A stretch of 64,000 nucleotides of DNA, taken from the NCBI RefSeq assembly GCF_008831285.2, contig NC_045144.1:1116001-1180000 (forward strand), read 5' to 3'. Below the pieces are notes generated by a model that saw only the letters and a program-made list of their open reading frames with translations, did no database searches and was not told the DNA's origin. Positions within the stretch are counted from its first letter, which is position 1, and each line of letters starts with the position of its first letter. Below, piece by piece: positions 36,276 through 48,800 of this stretch. The position numbers and the translations under genes are program-made. This DNA comes from Nymphaea colorata (lineage: Eukaryota > Streptophyta > Magnoliopsida > Nymphaeales > Nymphaeaceae).

Positions 36276-37955
36276 GCAACAAGAATTTGTGAACTTCACT
36301 TAACTTTCAAAGAAAACACAAGCAGTGCATTAATAATTTTGGCCAAAATATATTTAGAAAACAACACGTTTTGTAATAATTTGGAACCTATGTTTCATCA
36401 CAAGAATAAACTCTACCTAACTAAAACCCAAGTTGCTAATATTTTATACCAAATAACACGATTTGGCAAAAGAAAATTTTTCTTGCTAAGGTTACTTAGC
36501 CATTTTCCCAAAAATTGATCATAAGATGTTCACAATTTCAATCCAAAACTCATCTTCAGTTCACAACAAAAAAGTTAATTTCAATCTTCAAAATCCCCAA
36601 TTAAAACTATTTTCAAGTATCATGGATTTCAAAACAAATGGCACAACAAAGGTTTTCAAATCAACTTGAAAACCCTCCAATCTTCAAATAACATACAAAA
36701 AAAAAATCATTTTCCAAGGAATCTATTTTTGAATACAAGTTCAAATCACTTATTCAAGATGAACTTTGATTCTTGAATCCAAAACCTCAATGCACAAGCA
36801 TATAGGATTAACTTGTACATGGTCTGAATAATCCTTAGTCCTTGGTCCAATTACCGCTGTGAAAAGTGGTAGGAATGGTTGGACCTCGTACCGACGGGCA
36901 GATCCCTTTCTCATGAATTTTTTTTTCAAAATTAAATAAAAAAAAATGCTGATTGTGCATTCAACGCCCTCGAAGACAGGGTAGGGGCCCGTCATCGTCT
37001 GTCTAAAGATTTATTGGATCATATACAAGTTGTGTGGGATATCAATTGCACAGAACTTTCATGCATACCGGCATCATGTAGTAAACATTGAGGAGATTCC
37101 ATGAACCCCCGTTTACTTCAATTTGTCATACCATCCTCAATTTAGGAGTTGTATGAAGCCCATGCATGCTCTCAAATCTTTAAATCTATCTTGTAGGAAT
37201 TTATTGAACAGCGCCATCTATTTTGCATCTTCTCATGAGTTTTTTTTTAAAAAAACAAATCCTTACCTACATCATATCTCAGTCACTCAGTTTCCGGGCT
37301 ATTTCTAGGACATTAGTCTAAGATATAGCCTTATAACTGGACCACCCAATTGGACTAAAAAGTCCCCTGATTTGTACCAAAATGGACAATAGTCCCGATA
37401 TATCGATGGGTGAACAAGGAGATTGGAGAGCCCAAATCTAAAGAACCCTTGGAGGAGTCTATGCTAGTACCATATATTTGGTATATAGATATACATTGAA
37501 CTTGGGATAAATCAGGAACAATTTACCCATTTATTCTCCATAGGTTCCAAGATCAATTTTCAAAACAATGCATATAGGCAAAAGTGCTAGGGAATGCATT
37601 ATCAAATTTTCATTAATTGCTTGTTTGAATGCATGAGATGTGATGTTTTACAACGCCTCCAAACCCATGTCCAATGCCAAAACTCTTCTCAAGTTTCTAT
37701 TGGGTCAATTTATGTCAACATCTAATACTTTCTTTTGTCCAGATAAACTCAGAAAGCATTTTCCCATATGACCACATCCCATTCGGGTCATGTCAAGGGC
37801 GATCTGGATTTCGCATCATCCCAAATGGAGTCTACCTACCTCAGTAGTATCATTAATTGTACCCAACTTTCCAATGTATGTTGTCGGGCCACTTAGAAGA
37901 TTGTGGTCTCGAAGAAGCAACCAGTCTTGCCATGCAACCTGTTAACAACAGTCTA
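36276..37955 (+). other. Presumed untranslated leader of the Tat/Ogre-like element
   Basis: About 1.7 kb without recognisable coding motif, lying between the possible primer site and the first ORF. Long leaders are common in this lineage. A poly-A/T patch and small open frames (36995-36750 minus, 37123-37308 plus) carry nothing I recognise. Confidence 0.35.
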
Positions 37956-38582
37956 ATTCATGTGATTGTTGAAAGATAGAACCCAAGAACCAGCACATTC
38001 TGGTTCACATGGAATGAAATGACAATCACTCTAGATGGGTTTTCTAGCATTATGGGTTTGCCAGAGCCAAAAGGTGATCCAAGAGGACCAATTGAAGACC
38101 AGTTCCTTGTGAACCAAGGTCAAGTCAATACTCTAGAAGTAGTCTATAAACTCACAGGAAAACGAAGCTGGCCCTTTCTAGAGAAAGATGGACATCAATA
38201 CCTCCAACTACACGAACTTGGTGAAGCATATTTCCAATATGTCAACCCTACTTTACTATCTAGAAGTGTTGCAGACAAGTACAAAAACTCCAATGTGAAT
38301 TGTACCGTGGATCTCATCTTCTTCAACAATGAAAAACACATAATGTATTTTCGCACAGCTTGCCTCTTCAAAAAATGGGGGCATGTCAAAGTCTGTCACA
38401 CAACTATAGCAATGGCAGCCTTAGAATTCCTTTACCGAGAATTGACCAAATTTTCAATTGGGGATACGGATTTGACAGAAGGATGTGTTCTTCGCACTAT
38501 AAACACATGGGGCCACAATCATGCCATTTTAAAGACAGAGATGGTCAATTATCCAGTATGGCGTACTATCATAGGAAGATAG
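37956..38582 (+). pseudogene. ORF1 of the Tat/Ogre-like element, plant-mobile-domain-like
   Basis: An open frame of 188 codons begins at ATG 38019, but homology starts earlier in the same frame (TSTFWFTWNEMTITLDGFSS from about 37994). The pattern W-x-P-x-T-x-x-F-W/H-x-x-x-x-E-M-T-x-T-L-x-D/G resembles the N-terminus of the plant mobile domain, whose members read roughly RWxPETHTFHLPxGEMTxTLxDV, followed by a G-L-P motif (here IMGLP). The rest (YKLTGKRSW, ALEFLYRELTKFSIG, VLRTINTWGHNH) is unfamiliar. Ogre-type elements often carry an extra ORF before gag, and position and strand fit that. The link to the plant mobile domain is by motif only. Confidence 0.55.
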
Positions 38583-39049
38583 AGGAAGTGGATGACTCCA
38601 CCATCATTTGGAACTTCTTTGATTGATACACCTACAACCCAGTAAGAGGACCATGTGTTTGTAGAATGAAGTCCACCATCTATCCTTTTGTCCTAGATCA
38701 TCATGTCTAGTTCATTATGGTTAAGCAAGCCAAGTTTTGTCAAGTTGTGTTGAATGTTATCAAGTCTTATCAATCTCATTATCCTTTCAATTTGCAATCA
38801 AAATTTGCTATTTTGTCAATTATATAAATTATCTCTCATCAATTCAAATCCTAACATTTTTAATTTTTCTTCTTACAAAGTGAACATCTGTTTTATAGTC
38901 GAGACTAGAGGCCAATAAAGGCGGAGGATGGAAATGGAACCAGAATAAGCTTTCATGGGAGACAAGGAATAAGAATCCTCTTCAGAAACACTTCCCAAGA
39001 CAAAAGCAAATGATCCGAAATATGAATAATATAAGAAATTCCAGAGATA

Positions 39050-41605
39050 CATTATCTTGTTTAATGAAGGGCAAGCCCAGGCAGAGAAAGCCAAAAAGAA
39101 AGGGAAGAAAATGAAGAAATCTTCGTCGAACAGTTTTGATTCTTCTGAAGATGCTACCATGGAATCCAGTAGTAAGGAAGAACGAAAGACTCCTTAGAAA
39201 AAGAAGAAAGGGGAATCCTAGAAAGAAAAAATTTAGGAAGTTGAAAAGAAGTTGAACAAAGTTCAACTTAAAGGCAAGAAGAAAAGGAATTTCACCTGCA
39301 AAGATTTCTATGAAAGTTTTGAAAACGATAAGCACATAACAAATTTATCAAATTTGATGACCATGGAGACCAAAGGCACATTTGGCCATCTTCTTCGCGG
39401 AATGCTATAAATTTCGGTACAATCATAAAGCTCTCTTTCAATGCTTCTAAAGGAGCATGGAAGGAATTGCAGCAGTGGTACCGGGAGCACATCAATCCAA
39501 TTGAATTGAAATTTTTTGACAAACTAATCAACCTTTTCATCAACAATTTGACACAACCATTGAGGAGCCTCATTTCTAATGCTCCAATCAAATCTTTTAT
39601 TGACCTTACTAAAAGAGCAGAATGCAACGAAGTAGGGATTGAAAATGGAGCTTTTGATGTTGTCATCCCAATAAAGGTTAGAGAAGATACAAAGAAGAAC
39701 AACAAGAGTCAAAATCCTCCAGCCAACATTATATCCAATGCCGCCACCATCAAAAAAAGAAAGGGCATACTATTCTGAGAATAATGGAGTAGCGGACAAA
39801 GTAGCAGCAGTAGCAGCCCTAAGAACAAACATCCTGGATTGAGACACGACAAAAAATTCACCCTATTAGAAAATAGTTACGAAGAAGTCATGCACATGCT
39901 GGCTGAAAGAGGCACTCTGTTCCTCCCAAAAGTTTCCAACCCTCGACCAATGATAGGAAAAGACAAAGAACAGTTCTACAAATTTCATCGTGCTCTAGGA
40001 CACAATACAAAACATTTCTTGTGCTCAAAAATATTGTGCAACATGCAGACAACATAGAAATCATCAAGGAGTTTAGTGAACAACTGGATATCCTCAAAAA
40101 CTCTTTTCCTAAACATGAGAAAGGACCAGTTGCAATGGTTAGGTTTTCAACAAATCATCAAGTCATGGTGGCAAACGAAATGGATTAAGCATCCCTGGAT
40201 TTCTTTGAGTTACTTTTCAATCATGACAAATGATCCTTCAATCCACAAACTAGACCAGCAAACAAAACAGTCAAACAAAGATCGATCAAAAGTCACAAAT
40301 ATGGGATCTTGAACCCTTGGAAGCCATTTTCAAGAAGGAAGGAATTAACCATAACTGGAGAAATGAATGGGCTTTTGGACTATACAGAAATGGTCTGACA
40401 ACATTTTCTAATAAAGATCCACCAAATGAAGGCGCATTGCATAATGATGCCTTGCACATAGTGGTAGAAACAAGGGGCACCAAAGTCTCTGATGTCATAA
40501 TCGAGGGAAGAGCAAGCCTGAACATTTGTCCACAATAGACTACATTAGGCATAAAGCATGCTGACTATACCCCATCATCAGTTTTCATTCATGGATATGA
40601 TGGAATAGGACAACCTTGCATATGAAGTATATGTCTGGATATGAATATCTCTAAGACGTATAATCAGGTTTTATTTGATGTGGTGGATATAAAACTCTCA
40701 TTCAATCTGTTGCTTGGCAGACCATGGATCCATATTACCAATGCGGTTCCTTATACTCTACATCAGTGCATCAAGTGGACTCACAACATGAATACTATAA
40801 TAATTTATGTAGAGGACAGGCAAAATCATCTTGTGCATCCACTGATTATAGTACCAATATATACAATTAAGGTACTTAGTATTCGAGTATGCAAAGTAGA
40901 AAAAATATCCCAAGGTGTTAGCAAATTGGTTATTCAGAAGACAAAAAAACAAATGTGGGTGAAAAAAGCTACCATGCTTGAAGCAAGTTACATAAGTCAT
41001 TCATTATTCAAAAATTTCAGCCAGAATGAAAAAGGATTGGATTTACTCATATGCTATGACTATCAGCCATTCACCGGCCTTGGCAAACATGAAAATGAAA
41101 AAGTGGTTGTCGAAGAAGGATTCAAGCATGTATCTTTCGTCACCATCAATCTGAATCAACAAATCTACTATCATTTTGTCATCTAGTCATTATTTTGTCA
41201 TTTTGTTGTCATTGTACTCCAATAGACCATGTGTCTTTATTCTGTAATACCTTCAAATATGCAATGACATATGCAAGTTACTTCCATATAAATGTCTAAT
41301 ATTCAATCTAACCTCTTTATAATCTTAGGATGGCACCTGAGGATCAAATGTCACTTCAAGGATGTAAATCCAAGACTCGCCGAGGTAGAATGCCCAGAGT
41401 TCATCCAAATAAAAAGACAATATCAACCGTTACCATTGATTAATGACCCGATTGAGGAAATTGACATTGGCATAGAAGAAAAAACCAAAAATTTTGCAAA
41501 TTGTAACAAGTCTTTCAGCAAAACAAAGAGAAAAGTTGATAAACTTCCTCAAAAATCATCAAGAAGCCTTTGCATGGACTTATAAAGACATGTCGGCACC
41601 ATCGT
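39050..41605 (+). pseudogene. Tat/Ogre-like Ty3/Gypsy gag-protease, truncated before RT
   Basis: Gag: WYREHINPIELKFFDKL and FINNLTQPLRSLISNAP, then FIDLTKRAECNEVGIENGAF (39467-39660), the pattern of Tat-lineage capsid (FINxL.PxxxxxF.DL...GERIExG). A cysteine-poor knuckle-like segment FYKFHRALGHNTKHF follows (about 39978-40018; relatives have CxFHxxxGHxTxxC). Protease region: ALHIVVETRGTKVSDVIIEG (about 40451-40510), then FNLLLGRPWIH (about 40701-40733), the LLGRPWIH signature of this lineage. A pre-RT segment reads SLSAKQREKLINFLKNHQEA, then FAWTYKDMSA (about 41503-41598). The sequence then stops abruptly inside an aspartic protease pseudogene. RT, RNase H, integrase and 3' LTR are missing. 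Frameshifts and stops are frequent. Confidence 0.83.
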
Positions 41606-42173
41606 CAAACAAGTGTCTCGGTGGCAAGTATGCCTTCTATGAAGGACTTGTCTCCATAGGAATATCTGAATCCACAAAGTTGGTTGATAGTGAAACCATC
41701 GTGGGGCACTTCATGGAAGAGCTGGTGGATCAGCTTTGGCTCTTGTAGGTAGACGACTGAAATGGATCAAACATTGATTTTAAGCTGGAGCAGGAGTCAC
41801 AGGGGCGGCATGTCATCCATATGAGGTCGCTACCAGTGTCGAGGGTGGCCCAGTAGAGGCGGATGGTGTACCAAGTGAGAGTTTCATGAGATACTCGCCG
41901 GAGCCAGGCATCATGGGGATAGAGATCATGCTGGTGGTTTTGGCAAATAGTGAAGTGATGCGGTGGCAGCGCAACATGGAGCACAAAGCGAACTGTTTGG
42001 CTCGTTGGGCTAGAGTGAATGAAAGGTCATAGAGAGGAGAGGGTGATGAGTCACGATGAATGAGGTCTATGGAGAAGCAAAGGTTTGGAAGCGAATATGC
42101 TGGTAGGGCTAGGCAGCACTGCAAGTAGGAGCAGCTGGAGGAGAAGGCGGGATGCTGAGGAGAAGGCAGCCAT
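41606..42173 (-). pseudogene. Nepenthesin/CDR1-like aspartic protease, N-terminal half
   Basis: Pepsin-family (A1) plant protease, normally secreted. On the minus strand an ATG at 42173 opens a typical signal peptide (MAAFSSASRLLLQLLLLAVL, then a small-residue region). A frame change leads to FSIDLIHRDSSPSP, the standard propeptide start, and on to PGSGEYLMKLSLGTPSAS. A second frame change gives LDTGSDLIWMTCRPCDSC with the first catalytic Asp (DTGS at about 41840-41829), then FDPFQSSTYKSQS. After another break comes YSYGDKSFIEGILATETL (about 41665-41612). The middle and C-terminal half with the second catalytic Asp are absent, because the coding sequence ends where the Tat-like element ends (near 41605). 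At least three frame changes: a pseudogene, though the catalytic motif is preserved. Confidence 0.87.
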
Positions 42174-42216
42174 GGTGAGCACTAAAAGGTTGCCGTATTA
42201 AGGAGAAATGCGTAGA

Positions 42217-42224
42217 TATTTATA
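42217..42224 (-). promoter_or_regulatory. TATA box of the aspartic protease pseudogene
   Basis: TATAAATA on the minus strand, about 45 bp upstream of the ATG at 42173. This is a plausible core promoter that seems to have survived. Confidence 0.45.
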
Positions 42225-43853
42225 ATGGAAGTTATAGTTAAGGTCACTGCTGATTAAGGTGGGGACGTGGATTTGGAAATTGTGGAGAAAATAAACATGT
42301 GATCAAACTAAGTAACATATTTGTTGGTGTAATCAGTAACCATCACAATGGAGAAAAGTTGGTAGCATGTTACACTTAAGCAAAGCTCGTAGTGGTTGAT
42401 TGGACTTCCACAATTTCTTTTCTGTCTTTTCATTGGACTCAGTCAAATCAAGATCTGAATATTAGTTTTGAAAACTTTGGATCACAAATATTGGAAGACT
42501 TTCCTTCACAAATATTTGAAGGACAGACACTTTAATGTATTATCAATGGTGATGCAATAACCGTGAATACGTTGCAAGAAGAATTGTTTGAAGTTTTTGT
42601 CATTTGTGTTGCCCTTGTAAGGCATGGTAGTCCCTGCTCCAAAACCTGTCCATTGACCAGCTTAAACCATCAAGCTTGAAGTGAAAATCTCTGTCCCATT
42701 CTCTCTCTACAATATACATAGATGTCTTTCTACCCTTAGATATTATGGGCTTTCACCCGCTGATATTTCATCTGATTATTCAAAGTTACTCTGCTCACTC
42801 ATGAGGGCCGATTGATTCACTATAATGAATGAATGAGAGAAAAAAAAAGAAAAATGTGACGAGTATTTTCTTATATTGATTAGTTTATATCTTTTTTTTA
42901 CTTACTTATTTCTCAACAATCCATCACGATTGATTTAATGATCTTTATAAGTAAGAATACACACACACACACACACACACAGATATATATATATATATAT
43001 ATACTGGATGTTGACTGTCATCAAAAATTAAAAATCTGTCATTGAAAAAGTGTCGACTATTATCTTGCAGCAATAGTTCACGATGCTTTGGCCATTATTT
43101 ATCAACTTCCAAGTTTCTCGTTTTACTATCTGATAACATTATCTTACATATTTGAATTACATATATAAAAGAACGTTTAAGAGTATCAGTAGCTTTTTCC
43201 ATGGTAGCAGTGATTGCAGCATTACCTGGCCACTAATATTTATATTAAAAATCATGCATTGAGTGATTTTTTTCCACTCTCAAGAATGTAAAACATTCCA
43301 TGTTTGGTTTGAGGTTGAACTTGCTTTCACATGTATGGCCCATAAATATTATTAACCGACAAATTTTGGGTGGTGGCGAGCCCTCCGCTAGGCTAAAAGA
43401 ATGAAAACTCTGCAGAATAAATCTTGACATCAGAGCATAATCTTGGACTCTTTCTCTTTATATGTTTGAACTCTTTGTCCTTGAAAAGAGCAGTCGACCT
43501 TTTGGTTGTTGTTAGCTGATAAACATTCTCTCGGGCCAGGTTACCTATAATAGCTTGTGACATCTAAAATGGTCTATTGCTTCCACTGAAAGAGGATGTG
43601 AGCTCCTTCATACTTATCTTTTTGTTTTCTGTCGACAAATTGATGGTACTTGCTATTTTATTATTACTTGATGCAGGAAACTGTGTGAATATGGAATTAC
43701 ATCAAGAGCTATTTGACATGTACAGTAGATGCGATCTGCTTACCAAAATAATACCCTCTTTGTCTCCTTTTTGCACATTAAAATGCACTTCGATCGCTGT
43801 TGATGAATAAGCACCATGTGGAAGACAATCAGCTATTTAGTGATGCTCATTGG

Positions 43854-43915
<62 letters not shown>

Positions 43916-44786
43916 GGGGGGAGAAAGAGAGAGAGGGAGGAGGAAGAGAGAGCAGTCTGTAGTAAATAAAGATGTTCTCTGTTCTGTGAGATTCTTACTC
44001 AACTTGGTAGTGCTAAATTTGTGCCATCAATTGCTTTTTGTATTGGCATATTTGTGGTCTTACAGTTACATGAAATAAGTTAAAGCCACTATTACTTTGA
44101 GACTCTCATCTCCCCTTTGATGTGCACCAACTTTAAAGTGGAAAAAGGTGGTTGCAGAAAGGAAACAAGAGAAGAGAAGAAAGAGAAAAGGTTGGTGACA
44201 TAATGATGGGAAAATGATGAGATCAAAAAGTAAGTTTAAAAGAGACTGGCTATCCAATTGTTTTCTCTTTGTATTTCTTTTCTCGCTCATTGTACATAGT
44301 GTGTGTCTTTCTATTTGTTAATATCCCTGTTTACATCAAACCATAAGGTACGCTTTTTTTCTTACATGAATGAAGAAATCGGACATGTGTCAAGAGACTT
44401 TGCCACATGCTGGCATTATAAAGCAATAGACCGTCTTCTTTTTCTTATTTTACCTGTTTTGCTCTGGTCAACTTTCGTCTTTCTTTTTTGATTGCTGGCC
44501 TTCTTTTTCTCTTTCTTTTTTTTTTGCATTTTTAGTAAGTTAAAAAAAATATTACAGTTGTCTTGGTTGGACCACATTTCCTGATCTTTAATTTGTAAAA
44601 CTGGCCTAGTATGGTAGATATTTAACATTTCCTGCTACAGTCCAATCCAAAAGTAAATGCACCCAAAGGCTGGATATATAACATCACCTAAAATTTCTTG
44701 CTTGAATCTCAGTTCCTGTGTGTATAAGTGCATTTTGTCGACACACAAGTTTCAGAATTTCTGGGTCGTTTAGTTATAAATTAGTT
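42225..44786. other. No recognised gene; two compound microsatellites
   Basis: Contains (AC)n(AT)n at about 42959-43004 and (AT)n(AG)n at about 43858-43918 followed by a G/A-rich tail to 43952. An open frame at 43577-43810 (+), 77 codons, has no known motif; an internal TTGATGCAG could be a splice acceptor, but nothing confirms an exon. Confidence 0.5.
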
Positions 44787-44788
44787 TA

Positions 44789-44989
44789 GGTTGTGTTTGT
44801 TTCATCTAGGATCTCAAATCTATGGATTTATGATCAAACCACCTACCCCCTCCACTCATCTGACTTGAAATCCATAGTTGTTGACATGTAGCAAGGATTT
44901 AAAATCTATGTTACCGAAACTAAGGATCTCCCAAAACATACCTTTTTATGCAGCTTTGAATCTAAGATCTGAGGCTATCAAACAGAACC
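44789..44989. mobile_element. Tourist-like MITE, copy C (201 bp)
   Basis: Perfect TTA target duplication (44786-44788 and 44990-44992). Terminal inverted repeats: left GGTTGTGTTTGTTTC, right end reverse-complements to GGTTCTGTTTGATAG; the similarity continues inward as CTAGGATCT against CTCAGATCT. Size, ends and duplication fit a PIF/Harbinger-derived MITE. The interior differs from copies A and B. Confidence 0.7.
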
Positions 44990-44992
44990 TTA

Positions 44993-45722
44993 GGCTGGAA
45001 AAGTGAAATGACGGAGTAGCAACTCTTATCGTTTAACTGCGTCTTGGAGATGACTAGTTAAATAAAAGCAGTTGGTGCAAGTGCAGTACTTGTGGAAATA
45101 TCTGAAAAAATTAGTCATGATCATATATAGAGCAACCTGCAGTTAACAAGCTTTAATCTGCAAAATTTTTTATGAAGGAATATCATCAACCTTATTAAAG
45201 GAATACAAATTCGACTCGCATCTTAATAGACCAATCTGCATATAATTAATAGACCAATCTACGTAATAATCTTCTGTTCATTTCATTTCAACGCTCCATA
45301 GTTTCAGGCAAAATACATGTATAAAAATGGTCAATGGTGACTCACTATATAAGTTACCCAGCCATTTAACCAAAGCTGGCATCCATCTAGTGCAGATATT
45401 GGAGGGTTAAGAAAAAAACATGGAGAAAATATAAAAACAAATATTAGATGACGAAAATGTCTATTTTTGTTTTCTCTTTGTTTTTTTCTTAGTGATCTGC
45501 TATGATAAATGAGATGGTCTTGGTTAGATGGCTGAGTGACTCAAACAACTAGATCACCATTCAATCTTTCTATACATAAAACACCTAACCACATATGGTC
45601 AGATGATATATTTGTGAGTGACAATTGCTTGACCACATACTTTAACAGCAAAATGTATCTTTTATGAAAGTTTTTAGCAACATAAAAAAAAAAGAAATGT
45701 ATGACCATATCGGTAGCTGATT
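44993..45722. other. No recognisable gene
   Basis: AT-rich sequence up to the assembly gap. A short duplicated phrase TAATAGACCAATCT occurs at 45225 and 45248. Nothing else seen. Confidence 0.55.
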
Positions 45723-45822
45723 NNNNNNNNNNNNNNNNNNNNNNNNNNNNNNNNNNNNNNNNNNNNNNNNNNNNNNNNNNNNNNNNNNNNNNNNNNNNNN
45801 NNNNNNNNNNNNNNNNNNNNNN
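45723..45822. other. Assembly gap (100 N)
   Basis: Exactly 100 N. It lies just outside the 3' end of the LINE, so the LINE tail or target duplication on this side may be hidden. Confidence 0.99.
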
Positions 45823-45844
45823 TTCAGTATCATTAATGTTGGCT

Positions 45845-48800
45845 TTTCTTTTTGTTTTTTGTTTTTTTACTTTGTCACGACAAAGGAGTTTCCAAAGGAG
45901 ATAGCCTCCAAAGAGAAGTGATCTTTAACCACGAATACCTTCTCACTATTGAGCCTACCAATGAACCAGAGTCACTCTCTTAGTTCCTTGACACAGAACT
46001 AAGAGCATGACAGTTTGTGATTAGAGCAACATGACAGTCTTTAGGAATCCTCTTCTACAAGAACAGAGTCCATAATTATGATCATGTTTGAGAAGAGAAA
46101 CCTTTGTACCACCAACCTGGTTTTCCTGATTGGGGAGGCATTAAACCATAGTAAACCAGCCACTTTATAAACATTTGCAACACAATGTGACCACTTCCAG
46201 CCCCCACTCATCTTTACTCTGACAATGCCAAAAATGGCTGAAAATTAAGGTTTGCAGCTAGATATTTATCGCTGTTTTACATATTGTCCTCATTCTTGTT
46301 TATAGAATACCTCACAACATGAGTGTCAGACTTCCCTCTTAGCAATCTCAGCTAGCTTAACCACCTCTTTATGCACCACCTGATTTTTGAAACACCATAG
46401 CTTCCAGATTGTGATATTGAAGCAGGCAAGCCAACACCATCCGAATTCTTTACATGAGAACCTCTTCCTCCACCACCAGTTCCAGACAGAGAAAAAGTCT
46501 GAGGTATGGAATTTATCAACTCCAAACCATGAATAGATGCATTGCTAAATGTTCATAGCATTAGTATATGAGAAAAGAAAGTGAGATAGATCTTCACAAG
46601 CCCTCCACACAACTTAAAGACAGAAACAATGGAAGACCCTACATGTTGAAGTTTGGCATCAGCAGGTAGACGTTAATAACTACAAACAAACACAAACCAG
46701 TTAGCTCTAGGTAACGCTTTTGCATTCTACAATCTACTGTGCCATGTAACTACCATTCCTTTAATTTTACGTGGTTCCAAACTTGGTTCCTGAGCTTTGC
46801 AGGTTTACGATTTTCTTTAGAACAAAGAAAATCTGCACTTTGCATAAGCCTAAGTTGAAGGCAATCTCCAATGCATTGCACATGTCACCATAGATTTAGC
46901 TCAATGTGGTGATGTATTAGCATTTACTTAACCGAATTTTGAAGGAAAGGTTCTACTTCCCAAGCAGATCCAATGGAATCTGCTTCAGTAAAACATCCTC
47001 CGTAGAACTTAGCAAGCTCTCCATTCATTAAATTTCAGTAACAGATTTAGATCCCGCCCAAGAGAAGAAATATTGGGAACCATTTCCACATACCAAGTAC
47101 TTTTCCTACTCAAATATTTTTTCATGCATAATGAGTCCCATATGCCCTGGTGAAAAACTATTGTACATCCTAGAAACAACCGATTAGCTTCATTGACCTC
47201 TTTAAGTTTTCTAATGCCGAGCTCACCTTCCTATTTACGAAAAGCGAAGACATTCCAGGCAATTAAATGAGGCTTACCCCCTGCATCCGACTCTTCCTAT
47301 AAAAAACTGCACATAATCTGTTCCATTTTCTTAATGACACCAAGAGGGCACTTGAACACCAACATCCAGTAAATACGAAGTGCTTCTAATACTGATTTGA
47401 TCAAGTAGATCCTACTGCATAGGAAAGTAGCATGCTTATTCATAAACTAAGTTTACTCTGTATTTTTAAAAGAATAAGAACCATACCAACATTCTCAAAT
47501 TTGTTGGCTTGGATGGGAGACCCAAATATCGAGTAGGAAACTGTCCTAGGCTCTCGCCGAACTGTTTACAAATACTTGCAATCTTGCTTTGGCCCATATT
47601 GAAAAAGTTGAATGCTGATTTTTCAAGGTTAATCATCATTCCAGCATAGAGTTCAAACAGGAAAAAAAATTGTAGATAAAGAAAGCCATTCTTGAAGGCT
47701 TTTAAGAAAATCAAGATGTCATCAGCATACATTGTAGAAAAAACTCCTTCTATGCCTCTTCCAATATGCAGTACTTCAATCATTCTTCTTTGAATTGTAG
47801 CTTGCAATCTATGTGAAAAGATTTTCATGACAATGAGGAATAAAAATGAAGATAAAGGTATCCTTATTGCAGACCATGAGAAGATCCAAAGTATTCACCT
47901 TGATGGTCATTAATCACAAGAGCACAAAAATCATTTGTCACTACTGTCATTACTTTTTAAGTCCAAATAGGATGAAGTCCTAAATGCAAGATGGCAGCTT
48001 GTAAGAAAGTCCAATTGACCCTGTCATATGCTTTTGATAGGTCTATCTTCAACATAAGCTAGTTGATCTAGCTTTAGACATTGTGTATACCATCTCAAGC
48101 ACAAGAAGAAGACATTGATGGACGTTTCTATCTTTCAAAAAACCACCATGCATGTTGGAAATGACCCACTTTAGTGCCTTCTTCATTCTTGAAACTATGA
48201 TTCTGAAAATAAATGTCAGTACACTATTCTCAAGAACAATATATCTGAAATTGGAAATGTGCACAGCTGAATCAAATTTAAGAATTATGATTATATGACT
48301 TCTCCCTAGTTTCTTAACAAGCTTTCCTTTCTAAAAAAAAAAACTCTCTAGTGGCAACTGTGATATTAGTCCTTAACGTGTCCTGACTTTTTTGAAGGAA
48401 CGATTTCAGAAACCCATTCAGACCTGGTGCACTATTGGAGTTGGCACCCATAACAGCTATTGCCCTTCCTCATCTGAAATGGGACTTAACAACGGTAAGT
48501 TTTCTTTTATAAATACGCAGTGACCAACAGCAAGCTGATCCATAATCATTCTTGTTGAGTTGTCACGGGTAGAAAATCTTTAAAAATGAGAAGTACATGC
48601 TGAAAGAATTGGATCCTCCTCATAAAACTCCCCATCATCTGTCTTCATGTGCAAGAGTCTATTTTTTTTTACCTTTCTTGAACATAGCATGGAAACATTT
48701 GCTGTTATTATCCCCTTTTTTTAGCCATGATACCCTTACTTTCTTTTTCTAGTACATTTCTTCATCTCAAAGAGCATCCGCAAGAAAACATCTAATATGA

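Noticed and set aside
38195-39705. Minus-strand frames of 60-137 codons across the Tat-like element
   Set aside because: Antisense shadows of the plus-strand ORF1 and gag.
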